Below the pieces are notes generated by a model, which was not told the DNA's origin, made no database searches, and saw only the letters and a list, made by a program, of their open reading frames with translations. Below are positions 17,679 through 27,164 of a stretch of 64,000 bases of DNA, piece after piece. The translations under genes and the position numbers were made by a program. How positions within the stretch are numbered: the stretch's first letter is position 1; each line of letters opens with the position of its first letter. Where the stretch lies: assembly GCA_965248235.1 (NCBI GenBank), contig CBDFIU010000002.1, positions 992,001 through 1,056,000 on the forward strand. Direction: 5' to 3'. Origin of the DNA: UBA6623 sp965248235 (GTDB taxonomy: Bacteria; Acidobacteriota; Terriglobia; Bryobacterales; UBA6623).

Positions 17679-20132
17679 ATGTTTGATCGCGGTCGTTCGC
17701 AATCGCCGCGTTGGCCGTCAAGGACCGCGGTTTTCACCGTGCTGGCCGCGACATTCGCTGTAAGCCCTTTCCTGTTCGCCGACGAAGACACCGACGCGCC
17801 CCACCAAGGGAAACCGCCGCTGCACGTCCAAGAGACGATGCGGGCTTTCGAGGACGATCATCTCGCGGCGGAAAACCTGGCGGCCCAGAGCATCACGTCC
17901 TGTGCCGGCGGTTTCGCCGGAGCCTACCCTTGCAGCAATGTGGACTTGATGGCTTTCCTGCCCTTGAACCAAATCGGCGGTGGTTCCGGCAATGACATCT
18001 GGGGCTGGACCGATCCGCAGACCGGCAAAGAATACGCCATCATGGGCCGCACGAACGGGACGTCGTTCGTCGACATCAGCGACCCGCTCAATCCGATTTA
18101 CCTCGGCAATCTCGCGCTCCACGGCAGCACTTCAACATCAGCTTGGCGCGATATCAAGGTTTACGCCAACCACGCGTTCGTTGTCAGCGAAGCCAACAAC
18201 AGCGGGATGCAGGTGTTCGACCTGACGCTGTTGCGCACCGTCGTTTCGCCGCCGGTTACGTTCACCGAGACCGCCTGGTACAACGGGTTTCTGCGGGCGC
18301 ACAATATCGTGATCAACGACGACAGCGGTTACGCCTACGGCGTGGGGACGAACAACTGTTCGGGCGGCCTCCACATGGTGAACATCAGCACCCCGACCGC
18401 CCCGGTTTCGGCGGGCTGTTTCAGCGGCGACGGATATACCCACGACGCCCAATGCGTGAGCTATCAAGGACCCGACCCCGACCACCAAGGTGCCGAGATC
18501 TGCTTCAACTCGAATACCGACACGCTCACGATCGTGGACGTGACGAACAAGAGCGCCCCCAATCAATTGTCGAGAAACAGTTACACCGGCTCAAGCTATA
18601 CCCATCAAGGTTGGCTCACAGAGGACCACGTCTATTTTCTGATGGGCGACGAATTGGACGAGTCGGACTTAGGCCACAACACCAAGACCTATGTCTGGGA
18701 CGTGTCCGACCTCGATGCTCCGACGATTGTCGGCGTGTTTACGGCTTCGACGCCGGCGATTGACCACAACCAGTACGTCAAGGGCGGCCACACATATCAA
18801 TCGAACTACCGAGCAGGGTTACGCGTTCTCGATCTCGCCGATATCGCCAACGGCAACTTGAGCGAGGTGGGTTTCTTCGATATCTACCCCAGCAGTGACT
18901 CCGCCTCTTTCAACGGAACCTGGAGCAATTTCCCTTACTATGACAGCGGCGTGGTCGTGATCAGCGGGCGCGAGCAGGGCCTGTTTATCGTTAAGCCCAC
19001 GTTCGGAGGTGCCTCGACTCCTCCGACGGTCTCGATCTTCCACCCGGCGAACAGCGATACGGTGGCGGGTGATGTCACCGTGCAAATCGCCGCCTCCGAC
19101 GCGGAAGACGCGGACGACTCGCTTGACGTCGATTGGAACATCGACGGCGGATCGTGGCAGCCGACGACGTACAACATCGGGACAGGCTATTACGAAGCCG
19201 TGTGGGACACGGCATCAAGCCCCAACAGTCCGGCGACGGTAAACGCCCGCGCTACCGACAGCGATCCGCAAGCGGTCTTTGCCGGCGTCGATGTCGATGT
19301 CTTCAACACCTTGCCGAAATTCCATATCGACAGCATCAGCGTCACGGCGGTTCCGGTCAAGGGACCCAGAAACAGGGGGGTCGCGACCGTCACGATCGTC
19401 GACGAGGGCTCGTCGGCGGTGGGCGGCGTGGCCGGCCGCTTTACCGGCGACTGGAGCGGCAGCCGCTCCGCGGTAACCGACTCGAACGGCCAAGCCGTGT
19501 TCGAGACTCCTCCGGTCAAGCACGGCGCCAACTGGACGTTCTGCGTTGATAGCGCCGTCTTGAGCGGCTGGGACTTCGACGCCGCGACGGGGCCGAGCTG
19601 CGGCGACACGGGGGGTTCGACAACCTTTGGAGCCGTCGGCGGCCGAGTAACCGACAGCAGCACTTCCCTGGCGATTTCGGGAGCCGGCGTGTCGGCCGAC
19701 ACCGGGGAAACCACCACCACCGACAGCGCCGGAGATTACACGCTTACGCCGGTTCCGACCGGCTCGCGAACCATCACCGTCACGGCCGCCGGTTATGTTT
19801 CCGCACAGAGCGCAACGACCGTGAACGACGGCGCGACGGGCGCGACGGCGATCCTCGACTTTGCGCTCGATCCCGGAGCCTCGGGCGGCACCGGGACCGT
19901 CAAAGGTACGGTCACCGACAACAACGGCGCCCGACTCGCCGATGTATCGGTTTCCACCGATACCGGTCAATCCGCCCTGACCAATCCCGGCGGCAAGTAC
20001 ACCATTCAAAACGTCCCCGAGGGCGAGCGCACCGTGACCGCTTCGAAGACGGGATTCACGTCAGGCGTCACCGCGGCCACCGTTAGCGCCGGTTCGACCT
20101 CTACCGTCAACTTCTCGCTCGTGCCGCTGTAG
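17679..20132 (+). CDS. LVIVD-repeat / choice-of-anchor B secreted protein
   Basis: About 817 residues from the ATG at 17679, which has GGAGG nine bases upstream; in-frame ATGs at 17634 and 17643 lack one. A signal peptide ends near FLFADE. Residues 60-440 carry the LVIVD pattern ('GRTNGTSFVDISDPLNPIYL', 'LHMVNISTPTAPVSAGCF', 'LTIVDVTNKSAPNQLSRNSY') typical of TIGR04312. Then come a Big-like domain ('PTVSIFHPANSDTVAGDVTV') and two carboxypeptidase-regulatory-like repeats ('GGRVTDSSTSLAISGAGVSA' and 'KGTVTDNNGARLADVSVSTD'). It is extracellular; no catalytic site is seen. Confidence 0.85.
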   Translation: MFDRGRSQSPRWPSRTAVFTVLAATFAVSPFLFADEDTDAPHQGKPPLHVQETMRAFEDDHLAAENLAAQSITSCAGGFAGAYPCSNVDLMAFLPLNQIGGGSGNDIWGWTDPQTGKEYAIMGRTNGTSFVDISDPLNPIYLGNLALHGSTSTSAWRDIKVYANHAFVVSEANNSGMQVFDLTLLRTVVSPPVTFTETAWYNGFLRAHNIVINDDSGYAYGVGTNNCSGGLHMVNISTPTAPVSAGCFSGDGYTHDAQCVSYQGPDPDHQGAEICFNSNTDTLTIVDVTNKSAPNQLSRNSYTGSSYTHQGWLTEDHVYFLMGDELDESDLGHNTKTYVWDVSDLDAPTIVGVFTASTPAIDHNQYVKGGHTYQSNYRAGLRVLDLADIANGNLSEVGFFDIYPSSDSASFNGTWSNFPYYDSGVVVISGREQGLFIVKPTFGGASTPPTVSIFHPANSDTVAGDVTVQIAASDAEDADDSLDVDWNIDGGSWQPTTYNIGTGYYEAVWDTASSPNSPATVNARATDSDPQAVFAGVDVDVFNTLPKFHIDSISVTAVPVKGPRNRGVATVTIVDEGSSAVGGVAGRFTGDWSGSRSAVTDSNGQAVFETPPVKHGANWTFCVDSAVLSGWDFDAATGPSCGDTGGSTTFGAVGGRVTDSSTSLAISGAGVSADTGETTTTDSAGDYTLTPVPTGSRTITVTAAGYVSAQSATTVNDGATGATAILDFALDPGASGGTGTVKGTVTDNNGARLADVSVSTDTGQSALTNPGGKYTIQNVPEGERTVTASKTGFTSGVTAATVSAGSTSTVNFSLVPL

Positions 20133-20373
20133 CCACGACTGGAAGAACTTTCGCTCCAAAGCGTGTTCCAGCGACCGGAACGCCCACTCTGTTCGAAGTC
20201 GGGTTTCGGGCCGCCTGCCGCTCGCCTGCTCGTCGACCCCTTCTCTTTACAAACCGAGGGAACGCTGACAGAATGTTTCACAGCGTCGCGGCCGTAACCC
20301 GGTCGCTGTGTAGGATTGCCTGTCGACCGGCCATCCCTCGTTCCCGTAACCCTGTCTGATCTGAGTCGCCCGA

Positions 20374-21360
20374 ATGCCGGATATCAATCAAAACGCCATC
20401 CAACAAAACGCCATCCAACAACAAGACCGCCCGGGGGGCATCCCGACCCGTCGTCTGGGACGCACCAACGAACAGGTTTCGATCCTGTGCCTCGGGGGCG
20501 CGCACCTGGGCCGCGCCGGCGAGTGGGACAAACAGGAAGCTATTCGCATCGCGCACACCGCCATCGATAACGGCGTAACCTTCTTCGACAACGCCTGGAT
20601 GTACCTGGGCGGCTGGGCCGAGGAATGCATGGGCATGACGCTCGACGGCGGTTGGCGCGAGAAAGTCTTCCTGATGACGAAGAACTCGGGCCGCGATTAC
20701 GACTTCGCCAAGAAATGCCTCGAAGACAGCTTGCGCCGCCTCCGCACCGACTACGTCGACCTATGGCAGTTTCACGAGATGAACTACGACAATGACCCGG
20801 ATTGGGTCCTCGAACGGGGCGGGCTCAAGTATGCTCTTGAAGCGCAACAGGCCGGCAAGATTCGCCACATCGGCTTCACCGGCCACAAGGACCCGCGCAT
20901 CCACCAAAAAATGCTCAACAAAGGTTTCGACTGGGCAACGGCGCAAATGCCCATCAATGTGATGGATTACTTCTACCGCAGTTTCCAGCACGACGTTCTG
21001 CCGCTGTGCATCAACCGCGATGTCGGCGTGCTCGGCATGAAATCTCTCGGGGGCGGCAAGACGGATCCCAAGATCCCGGTGGATACTCCACTGACCGTCG
21101 AGCAGTGTGTACGCTATTCGCTCAGCCTGCCGATCTCGACGCTGGTGCGCGGCTACACCAAGATGGAACACCTCGAAGCCGACATCAAGACGGTCCGTGA
21201 TTTCGTCCCGCTCAGCGAGGACGAAAAGAGGGACATCTTGGCGATTGCCGAGTCCGATGCCGGCGACGGACGCCACGAGCATTTCAAATCGACGCGCCGC
21301 TTCGACGCCCCGATTTATCGCGAAATGCACGGCCTACCCGTGGCCGGAGACTCCCTGTAG
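20374..21360 (+). CDS. aldo/keto reductase
   Basis: The 328-residue TIM-barrel NADPH reductase has the tetrad in place: Asp and Tyr in 'FFDNAWMYLGG', Lys in 'FLMTKNSGRD' and His in 'LWQFHEMNYD'. 'GVLGMKSLGGGK' and 'TLVRGYTKMEHLEAD' fit the cofactor-binding C-terminal half. It ends GDSL, 9 bp before the sulfatase start, so the two are co-transcribed. The N-terminus carries a 15-bp tandem repeat (20391-20420) encoding NQNAIQQNAIQQ, outside the barrel. Substrate unknown. Confidence 0.9.
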   Translation: MPDINQNAIQQNAIQQQDRPGGIPTRRLGRTNEQVSILCLGGAHLGRAGEWDKQEAIRIAHTAIDNGVTFFDNAWMYLGGWAEECMGMTLDGGWREKVFLMTKNSGRDYDFAKKCLEDSLRRLRTDYVDLWQFHEMNYDNDPDWVLERGGLKYALEAQQAGKIRHIGFTGHKDPRIHQKMLNKGFDWATAQMPINVMDYFYRSFQHDVLPLCINRDVGVLGMKSLGGGKTDPKIPVDTPLTVEQCVRYSLSLPISTLVRGYTKMEHLEADIKTVRDFVPLSEDEKRDILAIAESDAGDGRHEHFKSTRRFDAPIYREMHGLPVAGDSL

Positions 21361-21369
21361 GAGACGAAA

Positions 21370-22848
21370 GTGGCTCTTCGCTCTCTGCTCGCGACGACCC
21401 TCTTGTGGACCACCGCCCTGGTGTTTTCGACCGTGCCCGGACCGGCCGCGGACGAATCCGCCAAGCCCAACATTCTCTTCATCGCCATCGACGACCTCAA
21501 CGACTGGGTGAACCCGCTCCAAGGACACCCGCAAGTCCAAACCCCACACATGGATCGCCTGGCCGCCCGCGGCACCGTTTTCACCAACGCCCACTGCCAG
21601 GCGCCGCTGTGCAATCCCTCGCGAACCAGTCTGATGACCGGCCTGCGGCCCTCGACCACCGGTATCTACGCCCTAACCCCGTGGTTCCGCGACGTCGATG
21701 AGCTCAGGGACCTCGTCACGCTGCCGCAATATCTCGCCCGACACGGCTATCGCACCTACAGCACCGGCAAGATTTACCACAGCCGCGGCTATCAAGAGAA
21801 TCACAAGCCGGAATTCGACCTGATGGGCCCGGGAGCCTCGGTCGGCGTGTATCCGCCGAAGAAACTCGTCAACACTCCGCAGCCCCACCCGCTCGTCGAT
21901 TGGGGCCTGTTCCCGCACCGCGATGAAGACAAGGGGGATTGGAAGGTCGCGAGTTGGGCCGTCGATCAGTTGGGCAGCGATATGACCGAGCCTTTCTTCC
22001 TCGCGGCCGGGTTCTTCCTGCCCCACGTACCGTGTTTCGCGACCGAGAAGTGGTTCGACCTGTATCCCGAAGACAAGGTCCAACTCCCACCCGTGCGGCG
22101 GGACGACCGCGAGGACACACCGCTGTTTTCCTGGTTCCTTCACTGGCGACTGCCCGAACCGCGGCTGAAGTTTCTCGAGGAGGCCAAGCAATGGAAAAAC
22201 CTTGTGCGCTCTTACCTGGCGTCGATCAGCTTCGTGGATAGTCAGGTCGGGCGTTTGCTCGATGCTCTGGAGGCAAGCGGTCACACCGACAATACGGTAG
22301 TCGTCCTGTGGTCCGATCACGGCTGGCATTTGGGCGAAAAGCTCATCACCGGCAAGAACACCCTTTGGGACCGCTCAACCCGTGTGCCACTGATCTTCGC
22401 CGGGCCCGGAGTCAGCCGCGGAGCGTCAAGCTCACGCCCGGCCGAGTTGCTCACCCTGGTCGAGTTGGCCGGGCTGCCCGCCAAGGAAGGCATAGAAGGA
22501 CACAGCCTCGTGCCGCAATTGCGGGACGCCAAGGCTCTCCGCCAGTGGCCGGCGATCACCACTCATAACCACGACAATCACGGGGTTCGTACCGAGAATT
22601 GGCGCTTCATTCAATACACCAACGGCTCGGAGGAGTTCTACGATATGCGGCGCGACCCCAATGAGTGGACGAATCTTGTCGACGTCCCGGCCCACGCCGA
22701 TCGCATCCGCGAGCACCGCCGCCTGCTGCCGAAGGTCAATCGCGACCCCGCCCCCGGCAGCGGCATCCGCCTGCTGACTTACAAAGACGGCAAGCCCGTT
22801 TGGGAAGGCAAAGAGATCACCCCCGGCGAGCCTATTCCGGAAATTTGA
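21370..22848 (+). CDS. arylsulfatase / iduronate-2-sulfatase-like
   Basis: The 492-residue protein starts with GTG, preceded by GGAG. A signal peptide ends near GPAADES. The sulfatase signature 'CNPSRTSLMTG' has Cys81, which is converted to formylglycine by an FGE. Metal ligands appear in 'LFIAIDDLND' (two Asp) and 'VVLWSDHGWHLGEK' (Asp, His). The overall sequence most resembles iduronate-2-sulfatase-type enzymes that release sulfate from polysaccharides. The partner aldo/keto reductase lies just upstream. Confidence 0.92.
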   Translation: MALRSLLATTLLWTTALVFSTVPGPAADESAKPNILFIAIDDLNDWVNPLQGHPQVQTPHMDRLAARGTVFTNAHCQAPLCNPSRTSLMTGLRPSTTGIYALTPWFRDVDELRDLVTLPQYLARHGYRTYSTGKIYHSRGYQENHKPEFDLMGPGASVGVYPPKKLVNTPQPHPLVDWGLFPHRDEDKGDWKVASWAVDQLGSDMTEPFFLAAGFFLPHVPCFATEKWFDLYPEDKVQLPPVRRDDREDTPLFSWFLHWRLPEPRLKFLEEAKQWKNLVRSYLASISFVDSQVGRLLDALEASGHTDNTVVVLWSDHGWHLGEKLITGKNTLWDRSTRVPLIFAGPGVSRGASSSRPAELLTLVELAGLPAKEGIEGHSLVPQLRDAKALRQWPAITTHNHDNHGVRTENWRFIQYTNGSEEFYDMRRDPNEWTNLVDVPAHADRIREHRRLLPKVNRDPAPGSGIRLLTYKDGKPVWEGKEITPGEPIPEI

Positions 22849-22917
22849 GGAGAGGACGGAACCCTAGAGCCCGCATTTCTCATCGCCTGACGGGCAAAGC
22901 ACATGATAGGCCCGCCA

Positions 22918-23124
22918 TTACTCTGATTCCAACGCCAAGTGATCGAGCGACGCTTGTTCGAGGTTCGGATCAAGATCCAGCTTTGTTCCGGCGGCTGCGC
23001 CGGCGAACGCGACGATCTGCTCGTGGAGGGCCTGTTTGCGGCGCTTTTTGTGCTCACGTTCACTTCGACTCGGCCCCGAGGTTTCTGGATGCTCATCGGA
23101 AATAGAATCTTTTAGATCGTTCAT
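22918..23124 (-). CDS. small hypothetical protein downstream of a sulfatase
   Basis: The 68-residue, highly charged protein has no signal or TM. It starts 6 bp after the stop of the minus-strand sulfatase, so it is probably translated from the same message. A basic patch 'REHKKRRKQALHEQIVAFAG' is followed by an acidic tail. No family recognised. Confidence 0.5.
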   Translation of the reverse strand: MNDLKDSISDEHPETSGPSRSEREHKKRRKQALHEQIVAFAGAAAGTKLDLDPNLEQASLDHLALESE

Positions 23125-23130
23125 CGTGCT

Positions 23131-24561
23131 TCACTCACCCTTCGACGGCCGATACGCCGGGTTCTCCCGATGCAGCTTCGCTCCCGACTCCCGTAGCCAA
23201 TCGTGAATCTTGCGGCGCATGTTGGCCGCGCGCTCGGGCATCTTCTCGGCCAGATCCAGCGCCTCACCCTCATCGGCCTCGAGATCATAAAGCTCGACCC
23301 CGGGCGGATCGTAGTTCTCGATCAATTTGTATTTCCCCGACCGCACGGCCGACCCCGGCCGCTTGGCCTGCGGGCTGTAGTGGGGGTAATACCAAAAAAG
23401 GTCCCGCTCGGCCATCTTCCCGCGACCGGTAAAGACAGACACCAGGCTGCGCCCGTCCAGCGGTCCGCCGCCCCGCGCCTTGTCGCCGGCGAGTTCGGTA
23501 ATCGTCGGATACAGATCCGTGCCGACGGTCGGTGTGTCGCTTACGCTGCCCGCCTCGATCCCGCCCGGCCGTCGAACGATTAACGGAACCCGGATTCCTC
23601 CTTCGTAGAGATACCCCTTGCCGGCGCGTAACGGACGATTTCGCGTGACCTTCGATTCCCCACCGTTGTCCGACGTAAAGATCACGACGGTATTCTCATC
23701 GAGATCCAGTCGCCGGAGTGTTGCCATCACGCGGCCCACGCTGTCGTCGACCGTCTCGATCATGGCCGCGTACCCGGCGTCGAATTGCGAGTCATCGGTC
23801 GTGAGCTTGGTTTTGTACTTATCGATCAGATTGGGCGGCGCTTCGATCGGCGTATGCACGGCATAGTGTGTCAGGTAAAGAAAGAAGGGTCGCTTGCGAT
23901 TTTTCTCAATGAAACGGATCGCCTCGTCGGTCAACCGCTCGGTAAGGTATTCGCCGACCTTGCCGCCCTCGAGATTCCTAATATCAGGGTTCCAGGGCGA
24001 CTTGACGTTGAGATAGGGAAAGAAATACGACGCCGGGCTGCCGTGGGTGTGACCGCCGATATTGACATCGAAACCGTGATCGCGCGGCCAATAACCTTCG
24101 GTGCCGAGATGCCACTTCCCGATGCTCGCCGAGACATAGCCGGCCGGCTTGAGGGCACGCGCGATCGAGACTTCTTCGAGAGGCAGTCTCATGTGGTCTT
24201 CCGGGGGAATGATACGTCCGTAAGGCGGGTAGCGATGCCGCATGATCGCCGTGATGTGCCCGGTGAAGCCGACTCGCGCCGTCGACTTGCCCGTCATCAA
24301 ACTCGCCCGACTCGGCGAACACACCGGGCAAGGCGAATACGCGTTGGTGAACCGCATGCCCTCTCCGGCCAGCCGGTCGATGTGCGGAGTTTCGTAGAAC
24401 GTGCTGCCCTGACAGCCAAGGTCGCTCCAGCCTAGGTCATCGATGTAAAACAAGACGATATTCGGCGGGTCGGCGGCGTGCAGGGTCGCGCCGAAGATCG
24501 TCGCGGCGGCGAGCAGCAAGACAGTCGTTAATCCATGGGCCGGTTGAAATCGGGGAGACAT
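23131..24561 (-). CDS. sulfatase (arylsulfatase A-like)
   Basis: 476 residues from MSPRFQPAHG; an upstream in-frame ATG at 24609 precedes the signal peptide with unlikely residues. The signal peptide ends ATLHAADPP. Motif 'CSPSRASLMTG' places the formylglycine at Cys81, 'IVLFYIDDLGWSDLGC' gives the metal Asp pair, 'SIGKWHLGT' the Lys/His of the active site and 'VVIFTSDNGG' the Asp/Asn ligands. This is a different sulfatase subfamily from the one at 21370. The two genes converge. Confidence 0.92.
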   Translation of the reverse strand: MSPRFQPAHGLTTVLLLAAATIFGATLHAADPPNIVLFYIDDLGWSDLGCQGSTFYETPHIDRLAGEGMRFTNAYSPCPVCSPSRASLMTGKSTARVGFTGHITAIMRHRYPPYGRIIPPEDHMRLPLEEVSIARALKPAGYVSASIGKWHLGTEGYWPRDHGFDVNIGGHTHGSPASYFFPYLNVKSPWNPDIRNLEGGKVGEYLTERLTDEAIRFIEKNRKRPFFLYLTHYAVHTPIEAPPNLIDKYKTKLTTDDSQFDAGYAAMIETVDDSVGRVMATLRRLDLDENTVVIFTSDNGGESKVTRNRPLRAGKGYLYEGGIRVPLIVRRPGGIEAGSVSDTPTVGTDLYPTITELAGDKARGGGPLDGRSLVSVFTGRGKMAERDLFWYYPHYSPQAKRPGSAVRSGKYKLIENYDPPGVELYDLEADEGEALDLAEKMPERAANMRRKIHDWLRESGAKLHRENPAYRPSKGE

Positions 24562-24737
24562 CCTATCGACTATACAGCGCGGCGAGGCTAACTTGATTGG
24601 GCCGCCCATTTCCTGAAACCCCGGTTCTCGGCAGCGCGCATCCCGTCGCTTTGAACGATAGGGTCAGTACGGCGGCCAAGAGCCATGAAGGAAAACCTAT
24701 CGTGCCCTTTGCCTCGACACGCGATGAGAAAAGCGGT

Positions 24738-26324
24738 CTAAATCCGGAAATTCCATTCCCGCACCGCTTCCGGCTCGACCCACTTCTTGATTCCCTCGAT
24801 CTGATTCTTGCGCCAATACGAATCCCAATCAATCCGCGCCGGCGACCATCGCAATCGTTCTCGATCGTCCGCCCCGATCTTGCGATACCCATCTTGAATC
24901 CGCCGGGCTTCGAAAATATAGCGGTGCTTCAGAATAAACGGCAGATATTGTTCCAGCACCTGTTCGCGAAAACGCAACTGCAGCCCGAGGGTTCTCAACG
25001 ACGAGCGCCACCCGGCCAGGGTCGGGTCCGGCGGCGCTCCGAAGCCGGTCAACTTGCGTTGCACGGCCGCCGCCAGCTTCTCCAACCCACCCAGGCGACG
25101 TTCGAGTTGCCGCCGCCGTCGGCTTGCTTGCTCTTCGTTCAAGAAACGCAACCGGCTCAGCGGATCGAGCCAACTTGGGAGCAGGCCGCCGTTTTCGGAA
25201 ACACGCTCGGCCTCATCGACCAACAACTCGATCAACCCGCCCAACCAGAGTGGGTTTTCGTCGGCCGTCGCCAGCTGATAAACCGGCTCGTGTTCGCCAT
25301 TGAGCAACAAGGCGCCGGCGGCAAGCGTGGCGGTGGCAATCTGATCCACCGGGACGACTTCGAGCGGAATGTCCCGCCGCACCGGCCAGTCTTTCAGCCC
25401 GCCGAGCGCCATCAGCACCAACGGCGCCGCGGTCCGGCCACCCTCGACCCAACCGGGAAAGGGGAAATCGAGCGCGCTTTCGACGATCGCCGGACGCACG
25501 ATTGTGTAATCCAGCCCCGAGGTAGCGGCGAGCGTTTGTTCGCCCAGGCTCTTCGAGTAGGTGTAGGTATTGACCCAGCCCCAGTGCGCAGCACGCTGCT
25601 TACCCAGCTCGATGAGCTGATTCCTCACGCGCGCCGAATCCGCGGGTTCGTCCGCTTGTTCCGCGGCTCGCCGGATTTGTGCCACCCGGCGTCGACACTC
25701 GGCCAGTTCCTCGGCATGGTCAAATCGCTTGTCGCCCGGGTCGCGGCGGTTGGGATAGAAGCCCGGGATCGGCTCGGTTTCCTCGACCAAGCCATCGGCG
25801 CGGCCGGCCACGTAACAGGTAGAAACGTGCAGCAGCTTGGCGCCCAAGCGTCGAGCCAGCGCGGCGGTCTGCTCGACACTGTCGACATTGGCTCGCAGCG
25901 ATTGGTCGACCGGGGCGAAGAAATCCACCAGGCCGGCGCAATTCAGCACCAACCCGACACGTCCTTGAAGCGCGGCGAGATCCGATTCCTCGAAACCGCA
26001 CAGGGGCTGCCCGGCGTCGCCTCCCCAAACCGTTGTCCGCTCGACGAGCCGTTGGCGCCCGAAACTCTCGATGATTTCGCCGAGGGCCGGGGAATCGAGC
26101 ACCTCGCGCTCGAAACGCTCCTCGGGCGTGCGTTCCGAGCGTGGACGGATCAGCACATGCAGGTGCTTGCAATCGGGATAGCGATCGATCAGCAGCCCGA
26201 AAATGACCTTGCCGAGGAACCCGTTGGCTCCGGTCAGCAAAATCTCGTGTTGCCGAAAAGTATGCCCGACGTCGATCAACAACCGCTCCTTCAAATCACC
26301 CGCCGCCCGATTTGCCGAGCACAT
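24738..26324 (-). CDS. extended SDR resembling fatty acyl-CoA reductase
   Basis: The 528-residue protein has an N-terminal Rossmann domain with 'ILLTGANGFLGKVIFGLLI' (NADP-binding TGxxGxxG), a 'VLNCAGLVDFFAPVDQSLRA' strand, 'HVSTCYVAGRADGLVEE' and the catalytic 'YTYSKSLGEQ' (YxxxK). This is the NAD-binding_4/male-sterility fold that reduces acyl thioesters. 'IVRPAIVESAL' is also typical. The C-terminal 180 residues are helical and basic, as in long bacterial FARs. Likely role: making fatty alcohol or aldehyde for wax or ether lipids; this is inference. Confidence 0.82.
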   Translation of the reverse strand: MCSANRAAGDLKERLLIDVGHTFRQHEILLTGANGFLGKVIFGLLIDRYPDCKHLHVLIRPRSERTPEERFEREVLDSPALGEIIESFGRQRLVERTTVWGGDAGQPLCGFEESDLAALQGRVGLVLNCAGLVDFFAPVDQSLRANVDSVEQTAALARRLGAKLLHVSTCYVAGRADGLVEETEPIPGFYPNRRDPGDKRFDHAEELAECRRRVAQIRRAAEQADEPADSARVRNQLIELGKQRAAHWGWVNTYTYSKSLGEQTLAATSGLDYTIVRPAIVESALDFPFPGWVEGGRTAAPLVLMALGGLKDWPVRRDIPLEVVPVDQIATATLAAGALLLNGEHEPVYQLATADENPLWLGGLIELLVDEAERVSENGGLLPSWLDPLSRLRFLNEEQASRRRRQLERRLGGLEKLAAAVQRKLTGFGAPPDPTLAGWRSSLRTLGLQLRFREQVLEQYLPFILKHRYIFEARRIQDGYRKIGADDRERLRWSPARIDWDSYWRKNQIEGIKKWVEPEAVREWNFRI

Positions 26325-26561
26325 CCGGCAAGCCCTTCAGGGTGACGCAACCTCGACCAAAGAAGCAAGAAGAGCGTGATGGCCGCGGAACCGGCCGGCG
26401 CTAACGCAACGTTGTCGCCCATCCGATGAATAGCAGTGAGGCACCGTTCCGCGATCGGGCGACGCGGCGGCATTATCGCCGCCGCGCGACAAAATCCCGG
26501 CCCTCGGGTTTCAACCCATATCCTGAAATGGAGCGGAAACGAAACGGAATAAGTAACGACG

Positions 26562-27164
26562 ATGCCATTTCGACTACTGCTTTGGCTTTTCCTTTGCTTC
26601 ACCACGGCGCAGGCCACGCTTGTCCCTCGGCTTTCGCTCGAGCAACTGGCGGCCGAGTCGGAACTGGTTGTGCACGGAACGGTCGTTCGCCGCTGGGCGG
26701 ACTGGGGCCCTTCGCGCAAATTCATCTGGACTCATCATGAGGTGCGCGTTGCCGACATGCTCAAAGGCCGCCCGGCGTTGAGCGTGATTGTCAGCGAGCC
26801 GGGTGGTGAAATCGGTGAAATCGGGATGGCCGTCGCCGGCGCGCCACGATACTGCGTGGGTCAAGAAGTTGTGCTGTTTCTCGATCGAACGCCGCTCGGC
26901 TACCTGCGGGGATCGGGTTGGGGACAAGGCAATTTCTCGATCGTCGAGTCGCCGGCGGATCAAACAAAGAGGGTTCGTTCCGCGCACGTCGGCGCGTCAT
27001 TGATCGAGCTTCCCCGAACGGCCGGCGCGCCTCTCGCGCTGACGCGAACCTCCCCCGCCGCCCTCAACGGTCTTTCCCTGGATGAATGTAAGACCCGCCT
27101 ACGGCATCTGCTTGCCGGGAAAGGCGTGGACGCGTCCGCGGAGAATCAAGGGGAACGCCGATGA
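26562..27164 (+). CDS. secreted hypothetical protein upstream of the matrixin protease
   Basis: The 200-residue protein has a signal peptide MPFRLLLWLFLCFTTAQAT. 'LAAESELVVHGTVVRRWADW' and 'EVRVADMLKGRPALSVIVSE' are strand-rich and match the small beta-barrel seen next to matrixin-like proteins in Acidobacteria, where 'vv.G.V' is followed by 'v...lkG....v.v..PGG'. Its stop overlaps the next start by 4 bases (ATGA), so translation is coupled. It is probably exported together with the protease. Confidence 0.75.
   Translation: MPFRLLLWLFLCFTTAQATLVPRLSLEQLAAESELVVHGTVVRRWADWGPSRKFIWTHHEVRVADMLKGRPALSVIVSEPGGEIGEIGMAVAGAPRYCVGQEVVLFLDRTPLGYLRGSGWGQGNFSIVESPADQTKRVRSAHVGASLIELPRTAGAPLALTRTSPAALNGLSLDECKTRLRHLLAGKGVDASAENQGERR

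Noticed and set aside
24597..26345. 582-residue plus-strand frame
   Set aside because: Antisense to the SDR reductase, which has all cofactor and catalytic motifs.
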